A DNA stretch of 64,000 nucleotides. Source: Cheilinus undulatus (lineage: Eukaryota; Chordata; Actinopteri; Labriformes; Labridae). Position numbers and translations under genes: made by a program. Below, piece after piece: positions 38,513 to 48,647 of the stretch. The stretch spans positions 1,491,177-1,555,176 of the forward strand of contig NC_054886.1 in the NCBI RefSeq assembly GCF_018320785.1, given 5' to 3'. The notes below the pieces were generated by a model. That model ran no database searches. It was given only the letters and a program-made list of their open reading frames with translations, and had not been told where the DNA came from. Numbering within the stretch: position 1 is the first letter of the stretch; every line of letters begins with the position of its first letter.

Positions 38513-40358
38513 ATGGCAAGAAGTTGTTGCATTATTAACTGTCATAATCGTTCGCGTAACAGCCACGGGACACCGACAGGCAAAGAAATTCTAGGTTTTT
38601 ATCGCTTTCCAGCATGGAAGAAGAACAGCTCAAGCCGTGTTTCCGAGGTCACTAAGAGGCGGCGGATGGCATGGATAGCCGCAATATGGAGACCAAATAT
38701 AACTTTCAACAACACTCCTCCTCATATGCTAGTGTGTTCAAAGCATTTCCACAAAGGTGAGTTAATTTTATCTGTATTATGTTATGTGTCATGTAACGTC
38801 AATGTTATGCGGTACAAACGTAACGTTACGTTAGAATGATTGGTTTGACAGAGCATTATTTTTGTGGTTTGCAGAGACGTTATCGATTGTAAGAGTGTAG
38901 GTTAATGGCTAGTTTTTGTTTATTTCAGGCAAACCAGCCTACGAAATGCTGGAGTGTGATCCTGACTGGGCACCTTCTCTTCACCTCGGTCATACTGAGG
39001 TTAAAGCTGCTAACACGGCGAGATTTGACCGTTTAAGTGGGAGAGCCAGAGCAAAACAACTCTCATCAACAGTTCCTCATAACACTGGACCAGAGACAGA
39101 GGAGGATGATGCAGGCCAAATCCACACAGGTTAAATAAGTTCTACTTTCTCTGTTATTTTACTTAAAAGCTATACTACTTTTGTCTGTATTTGAACTTTT
39201 CTCAATGATATTTTGCCTTTATCAGTAGTGACATTTGCTGCTCTGATTTAGTCTTTTTATTTTTGTAGTAATACATGTTTCTTTTTTTAGCATCAAACAC
39301 TCCTGCAGCTGAGAGTGAATCAGGGCAGAGCACTAGCAGTCAGGACAGTGATGGAGAGAGGCAAGAGTGCAGGATGTGTTCCCTCAGGCTGAAGGAAATC
39401 ATGCATCTGCAGGAAGAGAACCAAAAGCTGAAAGACAGACTCTCTCAAAAAAACCTGGATGAGAATTTTCTCAAAGACAATGATCCCAAGGTGAAGTACT
39501 ACACAGGGCTGCCTTCCTTTGCTCTGTTGATGGGTGTGTTGATGCAAATTATCCCCAGCCTACCAAATACAGACCGAAAGCTTTCCCCTTTTCAGATGCT
39601 CTTGTTGACCCTCATGCGCTTAAGGCTAAATCTGCTGCTTGACCACATTGCACACCTCTTTGATATAAGCCGGACAACTGCGTCCACCCTGTTCAATGAC
39701 ACTGTAAATGTACTGTATGCTCACCTCAGCCCTTTAGTGCACTGGCCAAAGAGATACTGCATACAGGCTAGCATGCCACATCAATATATAGAGTTGTTTA
39801 GTGATCGTGTTACAGTTATTATTGACTGTTTTGAACTGTTTATTGAGAGAGCACAAAATCTACGTGCTAAAGCAGAGACGTATTCAAATTATAAAAGCAG
39901 GCACACTATGAAATATCTCATAGGCATCACACCACAGGGGACCATCTCTTTTATTTCTAATGGATGGGGGGGGGCGATCCAGTGACAAACGCATAACTGA
40001 GAACTGTGGCTTTCTTGAGAAGCTCTCACCTGGAGACATAGTGCTGGCAGACCGGGGATTTGATATTAAGGAGAGCGTTGCCCTTATGGGTGCCACACTG
40101 AAAATTCCTGCATTCACTAGGGGCCGCAGCCAACTAGAAGCAAAAGATGTGGAGGAGACAAGAAAACTAGCCCATGTTAGGATCCATGTGGAGCGTGTAA
40201 TTGGGTGTATTCGCTCCAAGTACACAATCTTAAATGACACCATACGCGTGGGTTTAGTGGTGCCATGTGAAGATGAGGGCATGACTTTGCTAGATAAAAT
40301 AGTGGCTGTTGCATGTGCTCTCACTAACATGTGCCCAAGTGTTGTTTTGAAACAATGA
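38513..40358 (+). pseudogene. THAP-domain DDE_4-type transposase, frameshifted
   Basis: Three exons are proposed: 38,513-38,756 (donor GTGAGT), 38,929-39,129 (TATTTCAG acceptor) and 39,291-40,358, with compatible phases. Exon 1 and the start of exon 2 encode a THAP zinc finger: MARSCCIINCHNRSRN, then FYRFPAW, W.AAIWRPN and CSKHF (the C2-CH pattern). Exon 3 encodes a short coiled coil (HLQEENQKLKDRL), a helix-turn-helix (LRLNLLLDHIAHLFDISRTT) and a DDE_Tnp_4-type catalytic domain with candidate residues in VIIDCFE, VLADRGFD and HVERVIG. A run of nine G at 39,966-39,974 puts the second catalytic half out of frame by one base, so as written the protein ends soon after. An error in a homopolymer is possible. 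The product would bind and move the surrounding element. Confidence 0.8.
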
Positions 40359-40963
40359 TTTAAAACTATTCTATCCCTTATTGTAAAGATTGTCTGTGTC
40401 ATGTTCAAATTAAAATGTCAAATTTGACTTGATTAGTGATAACAATTGTAATGTTGATTTTAATTACAATTACATATGATTAAATTAGATTTGTGTTCAC
40501 AATATATGACAGCCAATGGTATTCCTGTTTGTTTATATTATGAAATTACCATGTAATGTTTGTTTAAGAATTTCATGTTCCAATGCTGTGCATAACTGCA
40601 AATAAAATACAGAGAAGGAAAATTTATGGCTCTTTATTTGTAAAAGGTGCATTGCTGAGATGTAGAAAGACTGTTAATAATACTGGAAATTTTTGACCTA
40701 TGAAATTAACAACCAAAGCAAGTTAAAATTGTGCAAAAGAAATTGTATAAAATACTTAACCATAAAGTGCTTAATAAAAGGAAAAGAAAAGTGCTTTAAT
40801 GTTCCACCTCTTAAACTTTAAGCACAACAGAGCCTAGAGAAATGTACAAGAACTATATAGTCTAAACCATAAATCTGAACCAGGACAAGAACATGTTTAA
40901 CCAGGTTTAAAATGTCCCTGAACCAGGACTAAAATGGATCTATACAGTGACCAAAAAATAAGC
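40359..40963. other. Spacer between the two convergent transposon genes
   Basis: AT-rich sequence of about 600 bp holding the two 3' ends. A plus-strand AATAAA lies near 40,600 for the transposase. No other gene is seen. Confidence 0.5.
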
Positions 40964-42328
40964 TTAACATGCTTTTTTTCTTTTGTGTGTGGGATCAAGA
41001 TCAACTGAGGGCTTTGCTTGTGACATGCTGGGCACAGGGCGAGTGTAATGATGTGCTACTAGCTCGGGCAGAACAACTTTGTAAAAGAAATCCTGAGCTA
41101 CAGGTAGAAGTTTCTCCCACATGTTTACATCTGGCATCACACGTGTAATTACACAGGTTTTTGTTGTCCACACAACAAAGTCACAGAACTTTGCCTTTGT
41201 AACAAAGATCTGTGTTTGGACTTGCTTGTAGTACATGTGGGTCTGCTTCAACTCCAGTGTCCCATCAGTCATTTGCAGACAAAACTGTTTGTCTGCACAG
41301 GCCTGCAGGAGGTTGTGGTGGCGATGCTTGTAGGGGCATTTGATTTCCACGCAGCCTTTTCCACAACACTCACAGTGCACAAGAGCATCAGGGGTTGCTC
41401 CTAACTCAGGGAATGAGGGGTTGATGATGAAACCACAGCTTTCCACTTTCAGCTCCCTGTGCTGGAGCTTGCTCCGTGAGGTGTAACATTCCCTTGCCCT
41501 CGCTTCATTTTCCCTGCCCCACCTGATGGACTCTGGTTCAGTGTTTGTGTGTCGATGTGCATGCTTTTGTGGGTAGCACACCTTCTTCACTGTCGATAAA
41601 GCTGGGTTGGTTTTGGAGGTGGACACCACAGCATGTATGTTTGATGCAGTTATTCGTCCTGATCGTGCTGTGTGCCAATATTCAGATTCATGCTGCTGCC
41701 TTGTTTTCTTTTCAAGTGCATCAGCCTCTGAGTCTGACACGGATACACAGTGTTTTAGGCCCTCACAGTGCTGAAGTAGGACAGCCAAATTACAGCCATC
41801 CAACTGTGGATCATAGAGGCGCAGAAGGGATTTGGGGAGAATACAAGGCTGGACAGGGTCTGCATAAAGGTGACAGAATTCCTCCATCACAGAGCAGAGT
41901 CCAGACCTGTGCTCATGCATAAGGTCTGTGAGAGGTTTTAAGTCTGCCAGTGTGCGCTTTTGGGTTGACCTTCCGCCCGTCCGGGTCCGTATGCCAGGTG
42001 CAGAGCTCTCCCTTTGTCCCTCACTGATAGACTGGTCAAGAGCCTTTTTCCTGGCTGCGCTGGTGGTGTAGTCAATTGTGTGGCCTGGCACTCCCTGCAC
42101 TTTACTCACATTGGATGGCATTGTCCAGTAGGCTTGGACATCTGTTGGTGTGACATTCCCACGCAAACGTACAGCAGTGTCAATTTTGTACAGGAGGGCT
42201 GCAACATGAACACATTTTTCGGCCACACCAGCCATACACGTGCAGTGGGCACTCTCCACTTCCCCAGTGGATTTTAGGATCACCCATGGTTGAAGAGGCT
42301 TTTGGCTCAGGCGCATGGAGTGGTTCAC
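40964..42328 (-). CDS. SWIM zinc-finger and YqaJ-type nuclease protein, second exon
   Basis: This exon begins after a TTTTAG acceptor (42,329-42,330), joins phase 0 to the exon at 42,635-42,958, and runs 454 codons to a stop with no break. Near its start is a SWIM finger (HCTCMAGVAEKCVH, pattern CxC...CxH). The middle holds a YqaJ-like, lambda-exonuclease-type PD-(D/E)XK domain: RSGRITASN, WGRENEARA, GATPDALV and VEIKCPYKHR, giving acidic and Lys residues in the expected order. It likely acts on DNA as the accessory nuclease of the surrounding transposon. Whether it aids excision, end processing or something else is not known to me. Domesticated hosts' genes of this type exist, but its place between the inverted ends argues for a transposon gene. 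Confidence 0.82.
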   Translation of the reverse strand: MNHSMRLSQKPLQPWVILKSTGEVESAHCTCMAGVAEKCVHVAALLYKIDTAVRLRGNVTPTDVQAYWTMPSNVSKVQGVPGHTIDYTTSAARKKALDQSISEGQRESSAPGIRTRTGGRSTQKRTLADLKPLTDLMHEHRSGLCSVMEEFCHLYADPVQPCILPKSLLRLYDPQLDGCNLAVLLQHCEGLKHCVSVSDSEADALEKKTRQQHESEYWHTARSGRITASNIHAVVSTSKTNPALSTVKKVCYPQKHAHRHTNTEPESIRWGRENEARARECYTSRSKLQHRELKVESCGFIINPSFPELGATPDALVHCECCGKGCVEIKCPYKHRHHNLLQACADKQFCLQMTDGTLELKQTHMYYKQVQTQIFVTKAKFCDFVVWTTKTCVITRVMPDVNMWEKLLPVAQDFFYKVVLPELVAHHYTRPVPSMSQAKPSVDLDPTHKRKKAC

Positions 42329-42634
42329 CTAAAACAGTCAATGCAGAGAGACATGTTTTAATTTAGAGTATAAAAACTACACAGTACAGTAGCCACACTG
42401 AAAACAGCAGCATCTGGCAGAGAAAAACGGTAACAAGCAGTAAGAGCTAGTGGCAAGGATAAGGATGACCACTCCTGGCTGAATGAGGGCTAGACATCAA
42501 GAGAAGTAAACTTAGGACTATTATTACTTGACATATTAGATATATTTGTCAGAAAATTGACCTTGCTTTGTTTATTTCTCGAGGAAACATTAACAGAAAG
42601 AAATTAAAAGTGGAAAAATGGATGGTAACCTTAC

Positions 42635-42958
42635 CTTGGTACGCACCACGGTTTTCTGATCCACTCGGAACATCTCCAGGTCCTGCACCCATCCATCTGT
42701 GAACTGGACCTGGGCCTGCTGCAGAGATCTGAAGTTGCTAAATATTTCGTGTGTGTACGCACTGACACTTAAAATCATATAATTATAAATGTATGCGTGG
42801 TGAAAGTTTGGCAGTAGGCTGACGTCTTTGGTCCACTCCGAATGTTCGTACGGGTCCAGCCCTTTCAGTCCTTTAAGTTTTTCCGTGTAACGTGCCCTGG
42901 CACTTTTGTTTAGTTTTTCTCTGTACGGACCTGCAGCGTTCTCCTTTTCTCTGTACAT
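42635..42958 (-). CDS. SWIM/YqaJ nuclease protein, first exon
   Basis: Starts at ATG 42,958 and encodes 108 residues up to a GTAAGG donor: MYREKENAAGPYREKLNK at the N terminus, then GLDPYEHSEW, LLPNFHHAYIYNYM and WVQDLEMF. These blocks recur in fish proteins that join this region to a SWIM finger and YqaJ domain. The sum with the second exon is about 562 intact residues. Confidence 0.78.
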
Positions 42959-43301
42959 GATATTTTTATTTCCATTTCGGTCTTACTTTTCAGGTAAAGT
43001 CACTTAGCCGGTGTCGAATAGCTAGCGCTTGGCGCTATTGTTTTGGTTGCGTTGCCACTCTCACCCACAAAGCAATGCGTGTTGGTCACGTGGTCTGTCA
43101 TTCTCTATAGCTGCGCACGCGGAGCTTGATAGCAGCTACGTCATATGTTTTGTTGCTCTGATTGGCCCGTAGAGATGTGACAGAACGTTCATCCAATCAC
43201 ACTCCGAGTTTTTTTCAAATCCTCTGCCTTTTCTCAAATGTTTCCTATTTAAGCTTTCCCCGATGGATGTGTGAAACAAATCCATCTGGCATGTCAGGTT
43301 A

Positions 43302-43482
43302 GGAAATTGGCACTACAGAAAAAATTTCAATGCATCAAAATCAATTTTACTACTCATCACTGGCATGGCCCAGACTCTATTTATGGAAAAAAAAGTTTTG
43401 TTTTTTTTTTCTAGATCATTTTCTATGGGAATTGGGGTGTTTCTGTGTTGTTTTTTTTTTACCATAAAAAATACCAGTGGCA
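43302..43482. other. Short spacer with low-complexity T tracts
   Basis: Poly-T and poly-A runs around 43,390-43,460. No gene. Confidence 0.4.
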
Positions 43483-43685
43483 TGGTGTACAATAACTGGC
43501 ATAAAAAGGGTGTAACATTGAATTCATTTATTTATTTATTTTTTATTTTTTAGTGATCACGGTTGAAGTTGTTGAAGAGATCTGAAGCAGTGAAAGTAAA
43601 AAAAAAAGTTGAAAAAATGATTATTTTATTAACACCTTTCTTCATGTCTGTTTTCAGGACAAACAAGTACAGATGTAGATAAAAA
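43483..43685 (+). repeat. Right copy of the 200-bp direct repeat
   Basis: Matches 37,803-38,005 in the same orientation. Confidence 0.75.
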
Positions 43686-44133
43686 TTACAAGGGAGCGAG
43701 GGTTAACAGTTTAAAGGAGCATGCTGCTTGCTTGGTACTGTGTCCATATTAACAGGAAAAATCAATGCTTGATCCGTCTTTAGTTCCATGTCAGGTTTAA
43801 AAATAAGACTTTAAAGGCATGATGGTATGAAACAACAGTTGATATACAAAACTTTCTCCAAAGCCTGACCTCATACACTCTAATGTAACCAATCATGTGA
43901 CAGTTGTCACTGGACAAAAGTTTGGACACAAACAGTCAAAACACTATGGTTCATTAGACTGATACTGGATCTAGAGCTTCTGTGTCATTCACCCATCACA
44001 AGTTTCTAACATGAAGGTTTATGTTTGAATGTTTTCATGTTGTCCTCACTAATCATCATGATTCTTTTATAAATGTTTCCCGAGTCATTACAGATTATTG
44101 AAAGGACTTTGTGGACTAATTTGTTTTACTCAC

Positions 44134-44295
44134 TTGTCTTTTCAGATGTTACAGTAGACTCAGTAATGTCTTTCTTGGGTTCTGCAGAATCCTGGATGAA
44201 GTGAGGCACCTCTGGCGTTGATGTTGTTGTGTGTGTTGTATCCTGCCCAACTTCCCCTTCGGTGCAAGTTTTCATGGTTTAATTTAGGGTAGTCT
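44134..44295 (-). CDS. Gene B start-type exon
   Basis: The exon follows a conserved TTCTAG acceptor and has 20 nt of 5' UTR. A start codon at 44,275-44,273 in good context (ACCATGA) opens MKTCTEGEVGQDTTH, then a Thr-rich stretch, VPHFIQDSAEPKKDI and a Ser/Thr/Glu-rich end. It leaves one base (phase 1) before a GTGAGT donor, which is correct for the type 1 exon at 36,757. This is the best candidate translation start of gene B. No signal peptide or domain is seen. The coding part is 44,134-44,275. Confidence 0.55.
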
Positions 44296-45051
44296 CTAGA
44301 ACAGCGGTCTCAGACTCATTTAGGATAGGGTCCAGATTTGCTCCAACGAAACATCCTGTGGGCTACACAATTTTTTAACAATATCAATACGACCAACCAC
44401 TGATAAACAGGCTGCTGCAATGTTTATAAAGAGAAATGTTCCAATATTAGATGCGGCTACCATTTAATGAGTGCTGCATGTTTGCACACTAAAGGGTGAA
44501 TTAGCTACTTTAAAAGGAGAATTTGTTTACAAGTAATCTAAACAGGTCAGGCAAAAATATGCTGTCCTTGTAACATATGACAATTTTTATAGATTTTAAC
44601 ATTTTTAGAATCCATTGATGATGAATTTACAAGACTGGATGGATCATTAATTAATATACATTCGGCATGACTGTTCAAAGCTTTAATACAGCAACCTGTT
44701 CACAAAACCCGATCTAAGCCCTGAAAATGTTCACTTCCAGAAAACTGCTAGAAAAACTTAACAGATTAATATTATTTTTGTGCTTCCCTTTTTTTTTTTT
44801 GCATAAATCTCTTAAACAACTTCAGCTGTGCTCAAAGCTACCAAAAATTCAATCATTTTGAGGATTTTAACCCTTTAAATGCCAGTTTGATTAAGAATTA
44901 AGACACTCTTGATTTTCAAACCACAAATTAGTTTAAAAACTCTAGTTTATTTAATATTTCTTCATTCAAACACCATACATGTACTAATCTATCTCAAACA
45001 AAAATGCAAATGGTAGTATTTAAATATTTATGTTGAGATGATAATAATAAT

Positions 45052-45086
<35 letters not shown>

Positions 45087-45308
45087 TACATTTTTTAGTA
45101 AAAAAACAGCCTTCAAAGTGCTGAACATAAAGTTAACATAATGAAAATAAACACTTGGTAATAAAAACGTTTAAAAATGTAAGAATTACTAAAACTATAG
45201 AAATGCTGTGATTTTATATATATATAATCTAACAGGAGATTCTCACAGGCTGTGCTTGTTTTAATGCCCTTGCCTTGAAAACTCAGTTACAAAAAAGTTG
45301 TATGTTAC
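44296..45308 (-). other. Intronic sequence of gene B with a microsatellite
   Basis: No exon. Contains the ATA/AAT tract listed separately and AT-rich unassigned sequence. Confidence 0.4.
45040..45085. repeat. (AAT)n microsatellite
   Basis: ATAATAATAATTATAATAAT and further AAT units form an almost pure trinucleotide tract. Confidence 0.9.
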
Positions 45309-45417
45309 CTTTCACATCACTCTGTTGACAGACATTCTTGCTGTCAGTACATGCTGGAGTTGGACTTTCTTCTGTCTCCTCACAGTTTCCATTAACGTCT
45401 GAATCATCACTGGTTTC
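45309..45417 (-). CDS. Gene B small exon, type 2 (second unit)
   Basis: A 109-nt exon with the same acceptor and GTAACA-type donor as the 36,471-36,579 copy. It encodes ETSDDSDVNGNCEETEES, then PTPACTDSKNVCQQSDV and one base. Its frame is open. It lies upstream of the start-type exon at 44,275, so it is translated only if translation starts further upstream; it may be a passenger of the tandem duplication. Confidence 0.5.
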
Positions 45418-45536
45418 CTTCATTAAATGACAATAACTTACAATGTTAGGAGATCAATCTTCTCATGAAACCTTACACATTGTAGCTGCAAGTGTTGGAA
45501 ATTTATCAAATATCTGTACACAAAGAAATTGTTTAC

Positions 45537-45595
45537 CTCCATTGTGTTGGAGCTCTTTATCATCCCACAATCAGGATTACTATGACAGTCTCCAA
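45537..45595 (-). CDS. Gene B small exon, type 1 (second unit)
   Basis: A 59-nt exon with a CTTTCAG acceptor and GTAAAC donor encoding GDCHSNPDCGMIKSSNTME, ending in phase 0 and open in frame. The Cys after SNPD is kept here and in gene A (20,364-20,422) but replaced by Arg at 36,699-36,757. Confidence 0.5.
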
Positions 45596-46084
45596 CTGAA
45601 AGTAGTGAAAAGATTTTTATTGCATCTTCACCTTCACATTTATCTAACAGCTTAAGGGAACATGCTGTCTGATTGGTAGTATTTTCCCATTAACTGGAGA
45701 AATCGATGCTTAATTTGTCTTTACTTCCATTTGGGTTTTTAAAATAAGACTTTAATGGCATGATGGTAAAAACAAGTCTACACCCAAACTCATCTCTTAT
45801 CTCAGCCTGACCTCTGAACACTCATACACTGTAATGTAACCAATCATGTGACAGTTGTCACTGGACAAAAGTTTGGACACAAACAGTCAAAACACTATGG
45901 TTCATTAGACTAAAACAAGCTTTAAAGCTTCTGTGTCATTCACCCATCACAAGTTTCTAACATGAAGGTTTGTGTCGAATGTTTTCATGTTGTCCTCACT
46001 GATCATAAGGATTCTTTTATAAATGTTTCCCAAAGTCATTACAAACTATTGAAAGGACTTTGTGGACTGATTTGTTTTACTCAC

Positions 46085-46232
46085 TTGTCTGTTCAGATGT
46101 TACAGCAGACTCAGTAATGTCTTTCTTGGGTTCTGCAGAATCCTGGGTGAGGTGCTGCACCTCTGGGGTTGATGTGGACAGGCCCATTGCTTTGTGTCCA
46201 CCAAGTAGTGATGGTGTAATTCAGAGTAGTCT
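46085..46232 (-). pseudogene. Decayed duplicate of the start-type exon
   Basis: It shares the TTCTAG acceptor, the GTGAGT donor and the codons QDSAEPKKDITES with 44,134-44,295, but the position of the start codon reads ATC instead of ATG and the 5' codons have diverged with length changes. It cannot start translation at the same place. Confidence 0.6.
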
Positions 46233-46341
46233 CTAGAAGGCAAACATGCTCAACACTGGCACAACAGACCATTGTCTTACTAGCTGCTTGTTTTATTGTC
46301 CTTGAAATGAAAACTTTGTTTAAAAAAACATTGAACTTTAC

Positions 46342-46452
46342 CTTTTGCATCCCTCTGTTGACAGTCTTATTCTTGCTTTCAGTACATGCTGGATGTGGAC
46401 TTTCTTCTGCCTCCTCACAGTTTCCTTTAATGTCTTAATCATCACTGGTTTC
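46342..46452 (-). pseudogene. Broken type 2 small exon
   Basis: Same acceptor and position in the unit as the other type 2 exons. It has a TAA at the sixth codon (ETSDD then stop) and is 111 instead of 109 nt, so the phase is also lost. Confidence 0.75.
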
Positions 46453-46569
46453 CTTCATTTAATGACAGTAACATCCCATGTAATGAGATAAATCTTCTCA
46501 TGAAAACTTACACATTATAGGTGTGTTCGGAATTCATATTTGGCATTGTCGTACAAAGAAGTTGTTTAC

Positions 46570-46628
46570 CTCCATTGTGTTGGAGCTCTTTGTCTCTCCT
46601 CAGTCAGGATTATTATGACAGCCTCACA
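46570..46628 (-). pseudogene. Broken type 1 small exon
   Basis: It is 59 nt with normal splice signals, but TGA codons fall at its first full codon and again after NPD. It pairs with the broken exon at 46,342-46,452. Confidence 0.75.
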
Positions 46629-48445
46629 CTGAAAGTAATGAGACAAGATTTTTTTCCCATGTGACTTTACATTTTCCAAACAGTTGATGGTACTAAGCTG
46701 TCTGCTTCCAATTGTCTAGATTTGAAGGTGTCAGGCTTAATCTTGCTAACTTCTGTGTGATCATCCACATATATAATCTATTTGGCACTTATTGTTGTAC
46801 GCCCTTTTCAGAATTTTATGTTCAGTTTTATTTTGAAGAGTTCCTGTCATGATACTATGTTTTTCTACCCTCTTTACATTCATTCTGTATTTCATATGCA
46901 TTGTAGTGTGAGTGGAAAATATATCATTAACCAGATGTTAATGATATGTTGGCTTTGTCTCCCTGCTGTCAAAGCTCTGTCGTTCCTCCTAAGTTTTACC
47001 TCAATAAAGCTCCCTAGAAGTGACTGGATTCAGTCTATAGTGGAAATGTGCCGGGAGCCTTTTTCAAAATAAAAGCTTAATGTACAAACAAATGGAGTTT
47101 CTTCAAAGAAATGCTAAAGTGGGCTTTTGCTTTGAAAAGCACAAACCAGAAGTACTTTTGTACTGTCTTTATCTTTACCTGCAACATTTTGAACCATGTG
47201 GAGACAAAAAGCTTCATAAACAGTAGAAGTTTGGTGAACAACTTTATTACACAGACGCAGATTAGCTGGTGGCCTTCATCTGGTTCATCAAGAACAGATT
47301 TCAAACATATTCTATCAATGTGGACATAAATATTTACTACAAGAAGGTAAATACGGCTCTCTATTTATCATTTTCCTGTCTAGTTTGACCGATAACCACT
47401 TTAGAACCACTTAAACCACTTTAATAGAAGAGACCTCAAATCTTAAAATTATCTGTGCGTGTGACGTGCAGCGTCTCTACACGGTGTGAGATACAAACCT
47501 AACAGGTTGACAGTCAGAAAAACCGGTTACTGAATAGGAACAGTGAAAGCACTCTGGCTGAGTGACGTCACACTACCGGAGCAGACCAAAACATGGCGGC
47601 CTCCTAGTGAGTTTATAAACTCCAATTACTCAAAATGCAGATATCTAGTGAGTTTTTTTGGTTTAGTATACGTATGAGAAATACAATTATCTAACTTGTC
47701 TGATCATGCAGGGTTCCTTTAATCATAGAGGCAGGTAATCATGAAATGTGCCACACCTGCACAGATAGACAGAGTGCTCCTGACCGCACACCATATGCTG
47801 ACGTCACCACAGTCTCTGCGACTGAGTGCCAGTTCCCAGGTTGTCAGGTGGGGGGTCAAAGAGTGTCAATCACTCTACAACAGTTGCTCTGTGGGGCTGT
47901 TGGGGTCTTTTGCTCACAAAAGGGGAGAACATGAAACAATGATGGACTGAAGCTATGCACAACTTAAGGTATGCATGCGAAAACGTCAATAAAATAAAAT
48001 TGACACATCAGTTCTCTGAATAGAGAAAAAGTTGGGATTCTTGTAAATGGTGATACAAAGATCGGTAGGTGTCAGGATTCACATAGCTGATGTCAGGTCA
48101 GGGTGTCACACTAGACGACAATATAAGAAAAATTCTGACATGCTAGTTTTGTAGAGTTGTCACACTACAAGATCATTTGTTGTTCTCGATGCTCCAAATC
48201 AGCTGGAGATTGGACTATGAGCTATGCCTAAAATCTTACTGAATTCATGAAGTTCAAGCGATTTATCATGATTTAGCGTTGATTTAGATTTGAACACATA
48301 TAAAGTTGCTATTTTGTATACTTGGATCCACTCAACCAACGGACAAGTTATTATTATTATTATTATTATTTTTTACCCAGGACAGTACTAGACAGTATGA
48401 AAAAAGCAGCTCAGTTATGCAGGTATACCACTGAAAGTAACTCAC
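46629..48445 (-). other. First intron of gene B
   Basis: No exon is supported. It includes one copy of a 370-bp direct repeat (46,970-47,340) and an (ATT)n tract at 48,349-48,370. The frames at 47,741-47,950 overlap and have no domain. Confidence 0.4.
46970..47340 (+). repeat. Dispersed or duplicated 370-bp block, copy 1
   Basis: It aligns in the same orientation with 56,960-57,330; shared words include TTTTACCTCAATAAA, TTTGAAAAGCACAAACCAGA and GAACAACTTTAT. Probably two copies of one fish repeat family or an older local duplication around the gypsy insertion. Confidence 0.65.
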
Positions 48446-48565
48446 CTTTATGGACGAAATGTGTAGATTAAGAGAATTCTAAAATTCAGCAGTTCTCTTG
48501 TAGTTTTCAGTGCAGCATCTGGTTCTGTCCTCCTCTGTCCTGCACCTTAAGAATGTCACCTCTAA
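48446..48565 (-). other. Non-coding first exon of gene B
   Basis: The minus-strand sequence ends TTCGTCCATAAAG before a GTGAGT donor and aligns with the gene A first exon, with about 15 extra bases. The transcription start is inferred from the box at 48,590. Confidence 0.55.
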
Positions 48566-48589
48566 ATGCCACTGCCTTGATTGCACACA

Positions 48590-48627
48590 CCTTTTAACCA
48601 CAAAATAAATTCTTTCACTTTTGATTC
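48590..48627 (-). promoter_or_regulatory. Gene B promoter: IRF-like motif and TTAAAAGG box
   Basis: On the minus strand GAATCAAAAGTGAAAG (48,612-48,627) contains the IRF core AANNGAAA, and TTAAAAGG (48,590-48,597) lies about 15 bp below it, as in gene A. The second half of the gene A element (a tandem GAA repeat) is altered. A retrotransposon LTR begins only about 20 bp above the motif. Confidence 0.6.
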
Positions 48628-48647
48628 TCAGTGATGGATACTTTATC

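Larger units (their letters stand above)
38382..43109. mobile_element. ISL2EU-type DNA transposon with two genes
   Basis: The ends read TATAGAGATTGA (left) and TATAGAGAATGA (right, reverse complement). More distant shared words, TTGTGGGTG and AGTGGCAA, make an imperfect inverted repeat of about 75 bp. TA lies at both edges, consistent with a TA target. Inside are a THAP/DDE transposase on the plus strand and a SWIM/YqaJ nuclease on the minus strand, converging. From general knowledge, eukaryotic ISL2EU (IS4EU) elements pair a DDE transposase with a YqaJ-type nuclease. The family name is from memory; the two-gene structure is directly visible. Confidence 0.8.
38025..43301. mobile_element. Older DNA-transposon relic hosting the ISL2EU-type element
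   Basis: The left end TAACCTTGCAAAGCAGATGG and the reverse complement of the right end TAACCTGACATGCCAGATGG are inverted repeats. Without the inserted element it is about 550 bp (38,025-38,381 plus 43,110-43,301). The left part retains a short plus-strand frame from about 38,213 (MEEVLSVDAAKVPVLSELDE) that shifts near 38,280; I do not know its product. Superfamily not determined. Confidence 0.5.
43700..46232 (-). repeat. Tandem duplication of a GVIN N-terminal exon unit
   Basis: About 43,709-44,295 aligns with about 45,648-46,232, giving a unit of roughly 1.95 kb. The matched words include GTTTGGACACAAACAGTCAA at both places. Each unit carries a start-type exon followed, downstream in the gene, by a type 1/type 2 exon pair. 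Confidence 0.8.

Noticed and set aside
39884-40408. A 174-codon minus-strand frame.
   Set aside because: It lies antisense to the DDE domain of the THAP transposase, which explains its openness.
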